From Penium margaritaceum (Eukaryota; Streptophyta; Zygnematophyceae; Desmidiales; Peniaceae), in assembly GCA_023375785.1 (NCBI GenBank), contig SZWC01000557.1, positions 282,816-346,815 on the forward strand: a stretch of DNA of 64,000 nucleotides. The letters are read 5' to 3'. Positions 1-10,212 of this stretch are shown piece after piece (positions within the stretch are counted from its first letter, which is position 1; every line of letters starts with the position of its first letter). The position numbers and the translations under genes are program-made. The notes under the pieces were generated by a model. It did not search any database. It was not told the origin of the DNA and saw nothing but the letters and a program-made list of their open reading frames with translations.

Positions 1-927
1 CCCTTGTCCCTTGTTCCGCCCTCTCCAGGCTTCTTTGTGCACGTGGTGGAGACACGCCGCTGTCTGAAGCCGGTGGTCGAGGGTGAATGATTCGGCTGAA
101 GGGGCTGCCCAATGATGGAAGGCCACAGGCTGATGCAGGGTATGCAAGACATGCACTCAGGGGCGATGCAATGATGTTTCTTCTCCTTCTTCCTGGGCAT
201 CTTGGTCTTTGTCTATGTCTGCATATTCTCTGTCATGGATAATAGATGGTGTGGGTGAAGACGTTCTTGGGGTAGAGAATTCAAGACGCCGCGGTGCATG
301 CTGTTCCGGAGTCATGTCCACTACTTCATATACAGTTCTTCCATCTAGAGTCGTTACTTCATGGAGGAGGACGGATTCATTATCTGCTACCAGCTCCAAC
401 TCTTCATCGGACACGTAGTCCTCCATTTGCATGTGATCACGCTGCCCGCTGTGATGGCACGTCTTGTCTTCTTCTGGATCTTCTTGCGTCCTGTAGGCCA
501 ACTGTGCTTGTCGGATAGCCTTCCACTCACGCAGTTCCTCGAGACGTCTCAAATGAAATTCCTCTTCCTTGCGGGGTCCATCTTATTCTCCGTGTTGTTC
601 AATTGTTGAGACAGATCATCCGCTAGATCCCACTCAAAGTTGGGGTCCGGGCCTGGAGGATCTTCTAGGCTTCTCTCCTAATGATGCGCGGTGGCGACTC
701 ACCTCATCTTGCCTTCTCATAAACGTAGGGCTCAGCGGGAATTGTCTTCGCATCGCCAATGGCGATCACCCACCGGCACAATCAATTGGTCCTTGCACCT
801 CGTAGGTTGGCAAGGGGAATGCCACCGCGGTCAAAGGAGTCATTGAAGTTGAGATGGCGGGTCCCCTAAGTCACTTCTGTTTGCTAAAAAATGTGTGCTT
901 TGGACGATAAACTGATCTGAAGGTACC
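1..927 (-). other. Unassigned sequence beside a gypsy-like LTR, with a possible gag-like remnant
   Basis: The longest open stretch (157-552, minus strand, 131 codons) encodes a hydrophilic, acidic protein. It begins with a charged helical segment and is followed by a run rich in Asp, Glu and Thr. I recognise no domain. It lies on the side of the neighbouring LTR (928-1,439) where leader and gag would fall if that LTR were a 5' LTR read on the minus strand, so a gag N-terminal remnant is possible. The remaining sequence to 927 shows no reading frame I can name. This is inference only; an unrelated host fragment is equally compatible with what I see. Confidence 0.3.
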
Positions 928-1439
928 TGTCACACTCGCCACAGAAAACAAGTGAGTCCACGCTCACCGCACCATGAACACTGTTATACCCTTTTCCACC
1001 ATCGGCCAGAATTCAATCTGACAGCATGCAGGGATCAACTCTCCGTCGTGACTCACTTCCCACTATGCCATGGCATTGCTTGACATATATGACATTCCAT
1101 ATTACACCTTCGCCCGATTGATTCTATGCGTGTTTTCTTTGACCCGATGACTTTGTCAAGTTTCTTCCCTTGGGCATTCACTAAACCATTCACCGGATCA
1201 CCGTGGGGAGTATGTCATACTTATTCCTTACTTGGGTGATTCATTGAAATTCACTCACAGACGGTAAATCATTCACCAAAGAACACAGTCAAAACCTAAG
1301 ACACTCTAGGCATTCAACGGATTATTCAGAACATCATTGTGGGAGCACGTCAGGCTTACCCCCTATTCTCAACTGATTCATTTATGTCCTTCATTGACGG
1401 TCAATCATTCAGTAGATAACATAACGCCGACCTATGACA
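928..1439 (-). repeat. Probable LTR, gypsy-like, 512 bp
   Basis: The segment is bounded by an inverted repeat, TGTCA at 928 and TGACA ending at 1,439, which fits the TG..CA ends of an LTR. On the minus strand a purine run, CGGGAGGAG, lies immediately before the LTR start at 1,440-1,450 and resembles a polypurine tract, which would make this a 3' LTR on that strand. The interior is AT-rich, with repeated CATTCA-type words, and is unlike the copia LTRs elsewhere in the window. No second copy is visible here, so a truncated element or a solo LTR are both possible. Confidence 0.5.
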
Positions 1440-2790
1440 ACTCCTCCCGATGAGACAACCTTAACAATGAAAGCACTTACATTCAGTCAAAAGGGGAAGC
1501 ACATAGTCAACACTACTCTGCTACTTATGCATTTCACGACCTACACATCACCAAGTAACATGCGCAAACCATATGCCTCCTGCTCCGCCGGATCATCCGT
1601 GGGGGCTGGTCCTTGCACAAACACCGTGTGGTTGACTCTTCCTTGGTCGTTTGCCTGTAGAGCAGCACGGCGCAACTCAAGTGGACCGTCAATCCGTCGA
1701 CTTGCACGGGAATCAACACGCGCCAGGTTGTCCTCCCAAAGGCAGAAGAGATCTTGTCGCTACCGCTGGTAGGCTCGGAACACCTCGGCCCATTCCTCGG
1801 CGGCTTCTGTAGCACGTTGCCCGATATCATGCGTAGCCTCTTGCCAACTTTCCATTGGACAAGGCTCGTTGTCACGGGGCAGTCTCCGCAGCCACGGTTG
1901 TCAAAAGTGATCCAGAGCCCCACCGGCAGGATGATGCGACCATTGGATCACTCCCAGTACCGTCCGCGTTCCAAGTCGATGGGGCACATTGCAACAGCTG
2001 CAGATGGCATAGAAGGTCACCGGGGAGTCTCGGGGGGCCCTGGTCTAACTAGGCGACTGGAGCTCTCGCGGGAACTGAAGACTCCGCCATGTCGGTTTGG
2101 TAACGTGCTCCGTAGGAAGCGGTCTTTCCATCCAGGAAGGACTGCACACACACACACACATACACACCTCGCGGCACTTCTAATATACCCTAAGTTCTCT
2201 ACTCTGACTTGTCGCAAGATGGGAGACAGGTCTCGCTTGATGGTTTGGGTCGACTGAGGGGTAGCAATCTCTAAGTCTCGCTGGTCACCGCACGGCTTGA
2301 CTTCCCATGCCAAGGTTGGGTCTCGGATGGACATTTGATCATTTACATGGGTGCAAGCAATATCAGGTATGCATATCTCTACGATCTTAGCGTCAGTAGC
2401 CGGTCAGTAGTTGATCACCTTCTCTTTATCCCCCTTCTCGCACCGCCCTTCCAATACTTTCGTCTCGTCCACTGGCCACTTTTGTGGCTCGCACATCCAA
2501 AGCGCATCTGGATGAGGTGCCTCAAATGCCACTCCTCTTTCTATGTTTGGGTACGACTCTGCTACCATCAAGCCAGCTTCGGGTCACCTTCTTTCCTTCC
2601 TCGTAGGTCCGGTCAGATCACAGCCTCCGCCGCAACTTTCCATTCCGCACCTCGTCCCCTTCCGGAATCAAATTGCTCCTCTCGTAATGCTTCTTCCTCC
2701 TTGGTTGATGGTCGTCGGATCATCCGCCGTCCCCTTTCCCAGATCTTGACCCCGGGTCCCTTTTCCATCCCTTCCTCGGATGGATGAACG
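1440..2790 (-). other. Unassigned region, possible internal part of the gypsy-like element
   Basis: No family-diagnostic motif is visible. On the minus strand, 1,534-1,923 and 2,017-2,334 are open, and the stretch next to the LTR (about 1,560-1,800) reads as a helix-rich, Ala/Glu/Arg-rich segment that could be a decayed gag or pol tail. On the plus strand 2,335-2,787 is open for 150 codons, but the product is Ser/Pro/Leu-rich with no recognisable domain. Copia sequence takes over at about 2,795. Confidence 0.25.
2145..2167. repeat. CA microsatellite
   Basis: Eight uninterrupted CA units are followed by a shorter interrupted CA run. It is a simple-sequence repeat with no evident role. Confidence 0.9.
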
Positions 2791-2794
2791 AAAC

Positions 2795-3053
2795 ACCGTT
2801 AACAAGTGGTCAGCCTGATTGTTAGGTTGATTTCCTCTCTTTTGTGAGATTATGGACTCTACTGTGTGAGCTTTAGCCTCCATGGCTAAGTGCTATGGCT
2901 TTTGAGAGGGCTCACTTGCCCAAGCTCTAGCTATACGTGTACTCCATTATTTTTAGTGATTGAACAACCGTTCTTCAGCACAAGTGATGCCCTTTCAGTC
3001 CCACATGTTTGATGCGTCAAGGCTCCCTCTTTCCTCCAGTTCCAACACTTCTC
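2795..3053 (+). repeat. LTR-A fragment (3' third)
   Basis: This matches the last ~250 bp of the family A LTR seen complete at 28,178-28,892. Shared words include GGTCAGCCTGATTG, a purine/TG-rich block, CTCTAGCTATACGTGTACTCC, and the terminal run ending near CCAACAC. The 5' two thirds of the LTR are missing. The fragment ends where an antisense family A fragment begins, so the two A pieces face each other. Confidence 0.75.
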
Positions 3054-4146
3054 CACTTAAAACAGAAGTAGTATTATCACTCACATACTGAAGATGCGAG
3101 TTAAAAATGGTGTTGAGAAGCACCTTGTAGGCTTGCCTGTCATTCTTCCACTCCATCATATGCTTCTTCTCCAATTGTTCATGAACTTGCATCTTTTTCT
3201 CCGTTTGGCGTCTTTCCCGCCAAAATTTGCGTTGCGGTGATGCCTTTTGCCTCTGGAGGCGGAGCGCTCATCGCCGCTTACCACCTCCCATAAGCCCATT
3301 TATTCCAAAAGGAGGTGGGTACAAATCTTGCAAAACGTGAAGGTGGCGTGTCCATCTAGCCTCTCCAAGGATTCCACTGCTGTTACTAGGAATGGTGCTA
3401 CCATTTTGAGCTTGTGTGATGCTCAATGCTGTCCTTGAGTGTCAACGCTACTTCTTCCATAAGTCTTGTTAACAACACATGGACTGTTCAAGGCAGCAGA
3501 CTAGTAATTTGGGAAAACATAGCCCACCACTGGAAATTTCAGTTCAAAACCTTTTAGATCAAGCCATAAAACAGGGTCATGAACGGGATGTTTGGATTGG
3601 TATGCCCTTTTAAAAACAGGATATGCTGCTGCTCCTACTCAAGTTCACGAAAGCCAGGTTTTTAACAACAATCCTCCCAAACGTACCAATGGATGGCAAA
3701 TATGTTTCAACCAATAGAATGCTTTATAAAAATTCTTCGATATGCATGTATGGTGTTGCATATTTGGCAAAGAAATGAGAGTTCTTGTCATCACAATGTG
3801 ACCATCTTACTCAAAGGGGAGAGTATAGCTCTAGCCGGAATCTTTTTGAGCATAACTCTTATTCCAATCAGTTGTTCTTTGTGACTTTGGTCTTGTTGCA
3901 AATCTTGTATTGAGAACTTGAAGATCCAGTGGTTGATTGTCAAGTATTTTCAATCTTTGACACCAACCCGTCACTCTCAAATTGACAGCCTGTGCTGGCT
4001 GAAAGTGGTGGAACCTCGCTTTGATACAAAGTATTGGAACTAAAGAAGAGAGGGACCCTTGGAGTAGCGAGCATCTATGACAAAAAGGGAATTACATGTG
4101 CTGAAGAATGAATGTTTATTCACTAAAAATGATGTAGTACATGTAG
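3054..4146 (-). mobile_element. Antisense family A copia fragment (gag, leader, PBS, LTR end)
   Basis: Read on the minus strand this is the end of an A LTR (4,027-4,146), a PBS-like site near 4,015-4,026, the untranslated leader, and the first part of gag. The gag remnant (about 3,060-3,420) carries the helical segment typical of copia gag (UBN2/DUF4219-type; minus-strand ORF 2,995-3,192 contains LNTIFNSHLQYV). Nothing downstream of gag remains. It is an old, broken truncated copy. Confidence 0.7.
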
Positions 4147-4714
4147 ATAGTATAACCAGGAAATAGTATCATGGACAGCTCCTTGTAGCTTAGAAGTTCG
4201 AGAGCTGGTCTGTGGAGCGAGAGTTCACTGGGTTAAATCCCACCCTACTGGCTTGTTTTCTTCATGACCAAAAGGGGGAAAGGAATGTTCCAAGACACAT
4301 CTTAGAACATTCCAAGGTTTTTCTTGGTGAATGGTGCCACTTGGGGGTCAAGGGAAACGCCATCGGGGCAGTGGGTATGATACAATCGAGATTGCCCCCA
4401 AATTGGCTCATCGAAGGAGTTACTGCCCGCCTAGGCTAGAGGGTGGCTCTATGACTATAAGAAGCTGTCAGTTGCTTGTCATTGAGTATGGTTTTTACCT
4501 TTGAGACTCCTAACAGAGGCATCCACTAGAGGCTGACATTAAAAAATCATTGGTTGGTTAAAACCCAAGGAATTTGCTACTCACGTGAATGTGACTAGAT
4601 GCTAAGACAAAGTGCAAGGAAGTGATTCATTTCCTTGCACTGCTTTGTTTCACAGGAAGTGAATCATTACCTTGCACAACTTTGTTTTGCAACAAGCAGT
4701 TCATATGAAGTACT
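4147..4714 (+). repeat. LTR-B fragment with tRNA-like module
   Basis: This aligns with the central and 3' part of the B LTR seen at 38,041-38,795 and 42,115-42,880: the GACCAAAAGGGG block, the AACATTCCAAGG block, GCCCCCAAATTGGCTCATC, and TTGAGACTCCTAACAGAG. A tRNA-like module is visible, with A-box-like TAGCTTAGAAGTTCGAGAGC at 4,186-4,205 and B-box-like GGGTTAAATCC at 4,230-4,240. The first ~190 bp of the LTR are missing, and a short tandem duplication occupies the right end before LTR-A begins at about 4,715. Confidence 0.7.
4619..4692. repeat. Tandem duplication, 2 x 37 bp
   Basis: Two adjacent 37 bp units (4,619-4,655 and 4,656-4,692) share GAAGTGA(T/A)TCATT(T/A)CCTTGCAC and a following CTTTGTTT. 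The first unit also forms an inverted repeat, GTGCAAGGAA at 4,612-4,621 and TTCCTTGCAC at 4,631-4,640. It sits at the junction between the B and A LTRs. Confidence 0.8.
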
Positions 4715-5439
4715 CGTTGAGAAACAATCCATTTGGGTGAGCTTGAGGTACACAAGAGCAAATTTCAGAAAAACACCCGATGCCTGCTTCGATCATCAAT
4801 CATGCTTCATTGTTGGAAAGATCAGGTGGCAATGGTCTACTGACCAAGTTGGTGGCTCATCCAATAGTCGGATTGGAAGATGTGGATGTTTGAGATTTCC
4901 AAGGTGATGCAACGCTCATGTCTAATACACCATGGGTAATAGCTCCATGCCTTAGCCTGAGAGAGGAGAAAGGCAAGATGTCGAGTGTTAAGACCTGATC
5001 AGAATAACATAAAAAAGGTCCTAGGTTATTTGATTACCTTCTGAGAGTATGCTTACAAGGAAAACATGTACTCCTCCTTGCTTTTTACCTGAGGTGAGAT
5101 CCTTGTGAGCTAGCCATCGACACATGGCTATTCTCCATATAATTGTGGATTATGTGGCCGCTAGGAATGTGCCATGACAGTATCTTATAGCTCTCTAGGT
5201 TGTGTGTGAGTGGTCAGCCTGATTGCTAGGCTTTTTTTTAGATGACTAACTTGCCCAAGGAACCTCAGCCTACATGGGTAAGTGGTGTGGCCTGTGAGAG
5301 GGATGACTTATCCAAGCTCTATCTCTATATGTACTCCATCATTTTGAGTAACTCAACAACCATCCTGCAGCAAAAGTGATGCTTTTTCAGTCGCATCTGT
5401 TTGCTGCTCCAAGGCATCCTTGCTTATTTTGTGTCAACA
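4715..5439 (+). repeat. LTR-A, 5' LTR of A0
   Basis: About 725 bp, ending in GTCAACA directly before the PBS. The start is eroded relative to the TGTTGGAAAAGG seen at 28,178, but the CAAGAGCAAAT and CATTGTTGGAAAGATC blocks align. Only its 3' portion is represented in the downstream LTR (9,722-10,116). Confidence 0.8.
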
Positions 5440-5441
5440 CT

Positions 5442-5453
5442 TGGTATCTAAGC
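5442..5453 (+). other. Primer-binding site, tRNAi-Met 3' end type
   Basis: TGGTATCTAAGC lies 2 bp after the LTR end and matches 10 of 12 positions of the plant initiator tRNA-Met acceptor complement TGGTATCAGAGC. This is the usual copia primer. It contrasts with the anticodon-arm site used by families B, D and E in the same window. Confidence 0.75.
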
Positions 5454-6097
5454 AAAGTTGTGCCAGTTATAGCAAGCACACACCATCAAATTGAGAGTGA
5501 CGAGATAGGGTCAAACCTTAATCAAATGTAATAATCGACCATTGGATCTTCAAATTTCCAACAAAAGCTTTCCAACTAGCTCACCGTTGGAAAGGTTTAG
5601 TAGTTGGATTGAGATTTATGCTCAAAACGAGGTCTGCCACGGCTATAATTGTCTTTTTGAGTAAAACGTGTTCTCACTACAAGGCAGCAGCCTTGTAGTG
5701 ACAACAACTATCCAATTTCTTTGTCGACTTCAAAAAGTGGCACATGCATATTGTAGTATCTTTCATAAGCTTAATACAGGTAGAAACATGTTTATACTCC
5801 ATTGATTTGTATGGAAGAAACACCGTTTACAACTTGGCTGATATAAGTTAGATTGGGATAATACATTGTTTTCAAGAGGGCATATCTTTCAAACTCCCTT
5901 GTTGATGACCCTGTTCTATGGGATGATCCAAAAGGTTTTATGCTGAAATTTCTAGTGGTGGACTTTGTTTTCTCAGATTCCAAGTTTCCTTGCATCTATG
6001 CCTATTTTCTTTGAGAGAGATTCCTGGTAGAAGCAGCAACAGACGCAGGGATAGCGCCGCTACCCAAGGGTTGCGGTGAGCACAGCAAAGGCTCAAA

Positions 6098-6915
6098 ATG
6101 GCAGCACCAGTCGTTGTGAGAGCAACCCAACCTTTTGAGGAATTGAAAGGACATGCCAACTTCACGTTTTGGAAGATGCGTACCCACCTCCTTCTGGAGG
6201 AGAAGGGCTTGTAGGAGGTGACGAGCAGTGACGAGTCAGCTCCAGATACACAGGCATTAGCGTAGTACAAAAAGTAGCAAGTAAGACCTTGCAGAAGGGT
6301 ACTGCTAGTCCGAGCTTTGTAGCTGCTTTACCGGTGGCATATAAGGAGTGGAAGAAGAAGGACAGGCATGCCTATGTGTTCCTTGTGAACACCATCTCTT
6401 ATGTGCATCTATCATACATGAGACATAAGGCTACTACAAAGGAGGGATGGGGCACGTTGTGCAAGAAGTATGAGAGCAATGATGTTGAATTCCTTATGCT
6501 TTTGGAGGAGAAGATGGCTTTGAAAACATGGGGTGGTAAAGGGATGGAGGCGTTGGAGTGCTAGTCGACCCTTAACCTATACTTCATTTGCATGTACCTG
6601 GTATACGTGAAAAGGTGTTGTAAGATCACATAGCACTTTGGCCGCAGCAACACTGAGGTATCATTTGTGGTCCGAGTTCAGGTAACTAGTAATAGGAGTA
6701 GTATGGGCAGTAGAGAAGGAAGAAGAAAGGCAAATCCCACTACTACCAGAAGGAGGACAATAAGAAAGGGAGTGCTTCAAGCTCAAGAGGAACCAGAAGG
6801 AGCAATAGTAATAGCAGCAAAAGCAAGAATGTTCACACAAGCAGTAATATTAGTCGCGGCAATGTCAGTAGCAACAGCAGAAGAAGCTGAAGTAGGCTGG
6901 AGTACGCCATTCTGA
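6098..6915 (+). pseudogene. gag remnant of A0
   Basis: It starts with Met-Ala-Ala-Pro followed by the segment ATQPFEELKGHANFTFWKMR, the copia gag N-terminal pattern in which a Trp follows a short polar stretch. The middle part contains a helical segment (about 6,350-6,560). The C-terminal region (about 6,670-6,900) is rich in Ser, Gln and Lys, encoded by AGC/AGA/CAG repeats, the position of the nucleocapsid basic region. The same start is visible in A1 at 29,432. It is a fossil and is not intact. Confidence 0.75.
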
Positions 6916-6929
6916 CAACATGAAGAAGA

Positions 6930-7575
6930 CAAAGGAGGTGCGCAACCGCTTGTTCATGGCAAAGTCTGATATGTCGCAGGTGGAGAAGGTGGATCTGACA
7001 TGGTACAAGGACTCAAGGTTTACCAAGAGCTTGACACATCACAAGGAGTAGTTTACGCAGCTGCTCTCCATGTTTATCTGACTCTTTCCTTTTGGTCATG
7101 ATTAGGTGGTGTATGCTCAGGGGATTTGGATTGTGGAGATGTGGTAGGAGAACCCATCTGGTATTGAAGTGGGAGTGTTCCATAGCGTGCTATATGTAAT
7201 TGATGCTGCATTCAACCTCCTCTCAGTCTCCTCTCTAACCAATAGAGGACTACGTGTCCTCTTTGACGACGATTATGTATACATCCATGACAAGGAAATG
7301 GAAGAGGAGTTGGCCAGGTCGGTGAAGGAAGGCAACATGTACCACCTGTTGGGAACAACCAAGACCTCGTGTGAGGATAGTTTTACAACAGTGGTGCAGG
7401 CGACAGATGTCCAAATCTGGTAAGCGCGCTACGGCCACATTGGTATCCGCGCCTTGGAACAGCTTTAAATGAAGCAGATGGTACGTGACTTACTCACCAT
7501 CTCCAAGTTTGAGGAAAATGTGTGCATCCACTTTTTGGATGGGAAGCAGCATCCCGAGGCGTTCTCTAAAGCGGG
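6930..7575 (+). pseudogene. Protease and GAG-pre-integrase remnant of A0
   Basis: The region 7,160-7,240 encodes VLYVIDAAFNLLSVSSLT, the conserved end of the copia protease domain (pattern V.YVP....NLLSV..L). It is followed by a segment ending in a GAG-pre-integrase block (about 7,420-7,570) with the RYGHIG..ALEQL pattern and the HFLDGKQHPEAFS zinc-binding tail. Identification is by family pattern. Confidence 0.75.
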
Positions 7576-7589
7576 GGAGGGCGCGAGAA

Positions 7590-8330
7590 AGTGCTTGAGC
7601 TTGTCCACGTATACTTTTGTGGCCTGTTGCAAACACAAAGCTTTGGAGGCTGTATGTATTTTCTAACTTTCCTTTTGATTTTAGCCGTTACACTACTATG
7701 TACCTCTTCTCCTCCAATGACTAGTGTTTTGATAGGTGCAAGGAGTTCAAGGCACTGGCAGAGAACTAGACGGGCAAGAAAATCAAGTCATTACGCATCG
7801 ACTACGCTGGATAATACCTAATGAAAGATTTCCAGAATTACCTTGATGCCATGTTATCATCTGCAAGTATGTTCTCTTCAATGAAACCAACATCATTGGC
7901 ACCAACATCATCTGTCAAGAGGATCCAAAAGATATGGCTGACGTGGCAGTGGGAACAGATACCTTTCCTAACCCTGTCTCTCCTTCCAATGTGACAGTGG
8001 GAGAACAAATCTACTCACCCATTTTTTATGGAGGAGGAATAGCAGCTTCATCAACAAAAGTACAAGAAGGAGATGTAGCACAACACACTGCATTAGTTGT
8101 ACTTGTAGCACCGCGCTAGCCGCGCGCTAACGCCTTGACACCAAGTCGCAGGTACCCTCTCACGGAGTGCTACAAGCCTCGTGAATGCGAATATTCGTAG
8201 ATACTATAAGAAACCAGACCAGATGAATGCCAGTAGAAGCAAATTAAAAAAAGCCAACATCCTATCAGGAGACCATGACTACACCAAATGTGACAGATTG
8301 GGCAGAAGTTGTGCACCGCAAGATACAGTC
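7590..8330 (+). pseudogene. Integrase remnant of A0
   Basis: It begins with LELVHVYFCG, matching the LELVHTDLCGPM start of the copia integrase core, and continues with the FGGCMYFLTF and KEFKALAEN blocks. Downstream the sequence is heavily degraded up to the RT domain at about 8,370. The corresponding A1 segment survives at 37,516-37,600 and 42,890-43,549. Confidence 0.7.
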
Positions 8331-8369
8331 ATAGTTGGACAGTGATATATGGGAGCTTTCTCAACATCT

Positions 8370-9683
8370 ACCTGGATGCAAGATAAACAAGTCTAGTTGT
8401 GTGTTCAAGAAGAAGAATGGTGCAGCTGGCAACCCTGAAAAGTATAAACCAATACTCATCGCCAAAGACTACTCGTAGCAAGAAGGGATTGACTCCATAA
8501 ACACCTTTGCTTGTGTTGAATATTTTGTTTTTGTGTGTACTTTCCTCTCTTATGCACCAGGTGAGGACTTTAAGTTGATATTCTTGAACGTTGACTTGGA
8601 GGATGACATCTACATAGAGCAGCCAAAGGGAATTGACATGGATGGCCAAGAGCAACTGGTTTGCAAGTTGTAGTAGTTCGATGCGGCATTACACTCCATG
8701 GGGTTTGTACGCAGCGAGTGTAGCTATAGCGTCGATTGCTGACAGCATGGTCATGAGGTGCTCATCATCATCATCTATGTGGAAAACATGCTCCTCTTTT
8801 CAAACAGCATGTCTGTACTACAAGAGTTCAAGGGGGCCATGCAAGCGCGCTTCCAAATGTGTGATATCGGGGAGGCTTCTTACTTCATTGGCTTCTGCAT
8901 CATGCGTGACCACAAATCATGCTCTTTCTTGCTGCAGCAGAACCGCTACATCAAGAATGTTTGGCAGCGGTTTGGCATTGTAGAGATTAACTCCATCGGC
9001 ATGTCGCTTGAGACGTGCTAGTACCTCACAAGCTTCAGTGGAGAAGGAGATGCAACTGAGCGGTAAAAGTACCAGAGCACAGTTGGCAGTATCATATGCA
9101 TTATGGTGGCAACCAGGCCGGACCTCATACAGGCAGTGAGTGCTATGAGCCAAAACATGGCAGATCCCATACTTGAGCACCAGGAGGCACGGAAGGGGAT
9201 CGTCCGGTACCTTGCCGGAACCATCAACATTGGCATCTCCTATTACGATAACGAGAATACGTCATTGGTGATAGAGACGCAGATTGGGCTTCAAACCCTG
9301 AGGACCAAAATTCCATCTATAAACATGTGTTCCTCATGAATGGCCGAGCCATCAAATTGTTCAGCAAGCGACAGGCGTTCGTCCCCACCTCAAGCACGAA
9401 AGTTGAGTACGTCCCTCTCAGCTTTCAAGCCAAGGAAGCAGTTCGGCTTCAGCGTCTCATATTGGAAATGAGTTGGAGTATATCAATTCTAGTTATTGTG
9501 AGGATGGAAAACCAGAACCCAATTGCACTCGCCAAGAATCCCGACCACCATGCTTGTACCAAGTACATTAACATTGCATATCATTTCATCAGGCACATGG
9601 TGCCCGGGGGGATTATCAAGCTAGAATTCACTCCACCTAGCAAGCAAGTCACTAATTTATGCACCAAGCCGGTGACTCGTTAG
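8370..9683 (+). pseudogene. Reverse transcriptase and RNase H remnant of A0
   Basis: RT blocks visible: CVFKKKNGAAGNPEKYK (W.FK.K....G...RYKARLVAKG type), DDIYIEQPKGI, and LIIIIYVENMLLFSNSM at about 8,760, the position of the YVDDML active-site block. RNase H blocks: YY..DADWAS-type sequence near 9,240-9,300, then VPTSSTKVEYVPLS and a final LCTKPV near 9,660, close to the usual C-terminus. The order and spacing are those of copia pol. It is broken by several interruptions. Confidence 0.8.
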
Positions 9684-9721
9684 AAGGTCCATGGTGAAGA
9701 CGTGCTGGGAGAGACATAAGA

Positions 9722-10116
9722 AAAGATCGTAGATTCTTGGATTACCTTTTCAGAGTGTTGACTTTGAAAAAGGTACCTCTCCTTACTTTTTAGGTGAGGT
9801 GAGATCATTGTGTATTGGCCATGGATAAATGGCGATTCTCCATGGAGCTGAACGTTAAATGACCTCTAGGACTATGCAACTAGAGTACTTTCTAGGTGTA
9901 TATGCTGTGTGCGAGTGGTCAGCCTGATTTTTAGTCTGATTTTCTCTCGTGTGTGAGATTATGGACTGTAGTGTGTGCACCTTACCCTCCATGGCTAGGT
10001 AGTGTGGCTTGTGAGATGGCTGACTTGTCCAAGCTCTTGCTCTATATGTATAGCATCATTTTGAGCTATTCAACAATGATTCCTTAGCACAAGTGATTTC
10101 CTTTCAGTCCTGCATG
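9722..10116 (+). repeat. LTR-A, partial 3' LTR of A0
   Basis: It contains the GATTCTTGGATTACCTTTT, TTAGGTGAGGTGAGATC and GAGTGGTCAGCCTGATT blocks of the A LTR and ends near TTTCAGTCCTGCATGG. The 5' ~230 bp and the last ~50 bp are missing. The next sequence is the tail of a B LTR. Confidence 0.75.
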
Positions 10117-10197
10117 GTTGTTATACTTAGAGCGGTTGGTGGGAACCATTGTGTCATAACCCGTTTTCTAGACCATCCCCTCAAGCAAGTTGACAAA

Positions 10198-10212
10198 GGG
10201 TCATGGGCCCAC
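10198..10212 (+). other. Half-tRNA primer-binding site of B-host
   Basis: GGGTCATGGGCCCAC starts 2 bp after the LTR end TTGACA (10,195). It matches the complement of the plant initiator tRNA-Met anticodon arm (GTGGGCCCATAACCC) at 14 of 15 positions. This type of internal tRNA priming site is known for Drosophila copia and yeast Ty5. Confidence 0.8.

Larger units (their letters stand above)
4715..10116 (+). mobile_element. Copia element A0, nearly full length, degraded
   Basis: Parts in order: 5' LTR 4,715-5,439; PBS 5,442; leader; gag from 6,098; protease and GAG-pre-integrase about 6,950-7,570; integrase about 7,590-8,330; reverse transcriptase about 8,370-9,050; RNase H about 9,230-9,683; and a partial 3' LTR 9,722-10,116. 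The order PR-IN-RT-RH is that of Ty1/copia (Pseudoviridae). It looks broken, with many interruptions across all reading frames, and the 5' half of the 3' LTR is absent. It is the most complete family A copy in the window and serves as the reference for A1 and A2. No target duplication can be read because the right end is truncated. Confidence 0.85.

Noticed and set aside
157-552. 131-codon minus-strand frame as a host gene
   Set aside because: No domain, biased acidic composition, and a position beside an LTR. Kept only as a possible gag-like remnant.
2017-2334. Minus-strand protein with a Cys-Val repeat
   Set aside because: The Cys-Val run is the translation of the CA microsatellite at 2,145-2,167.
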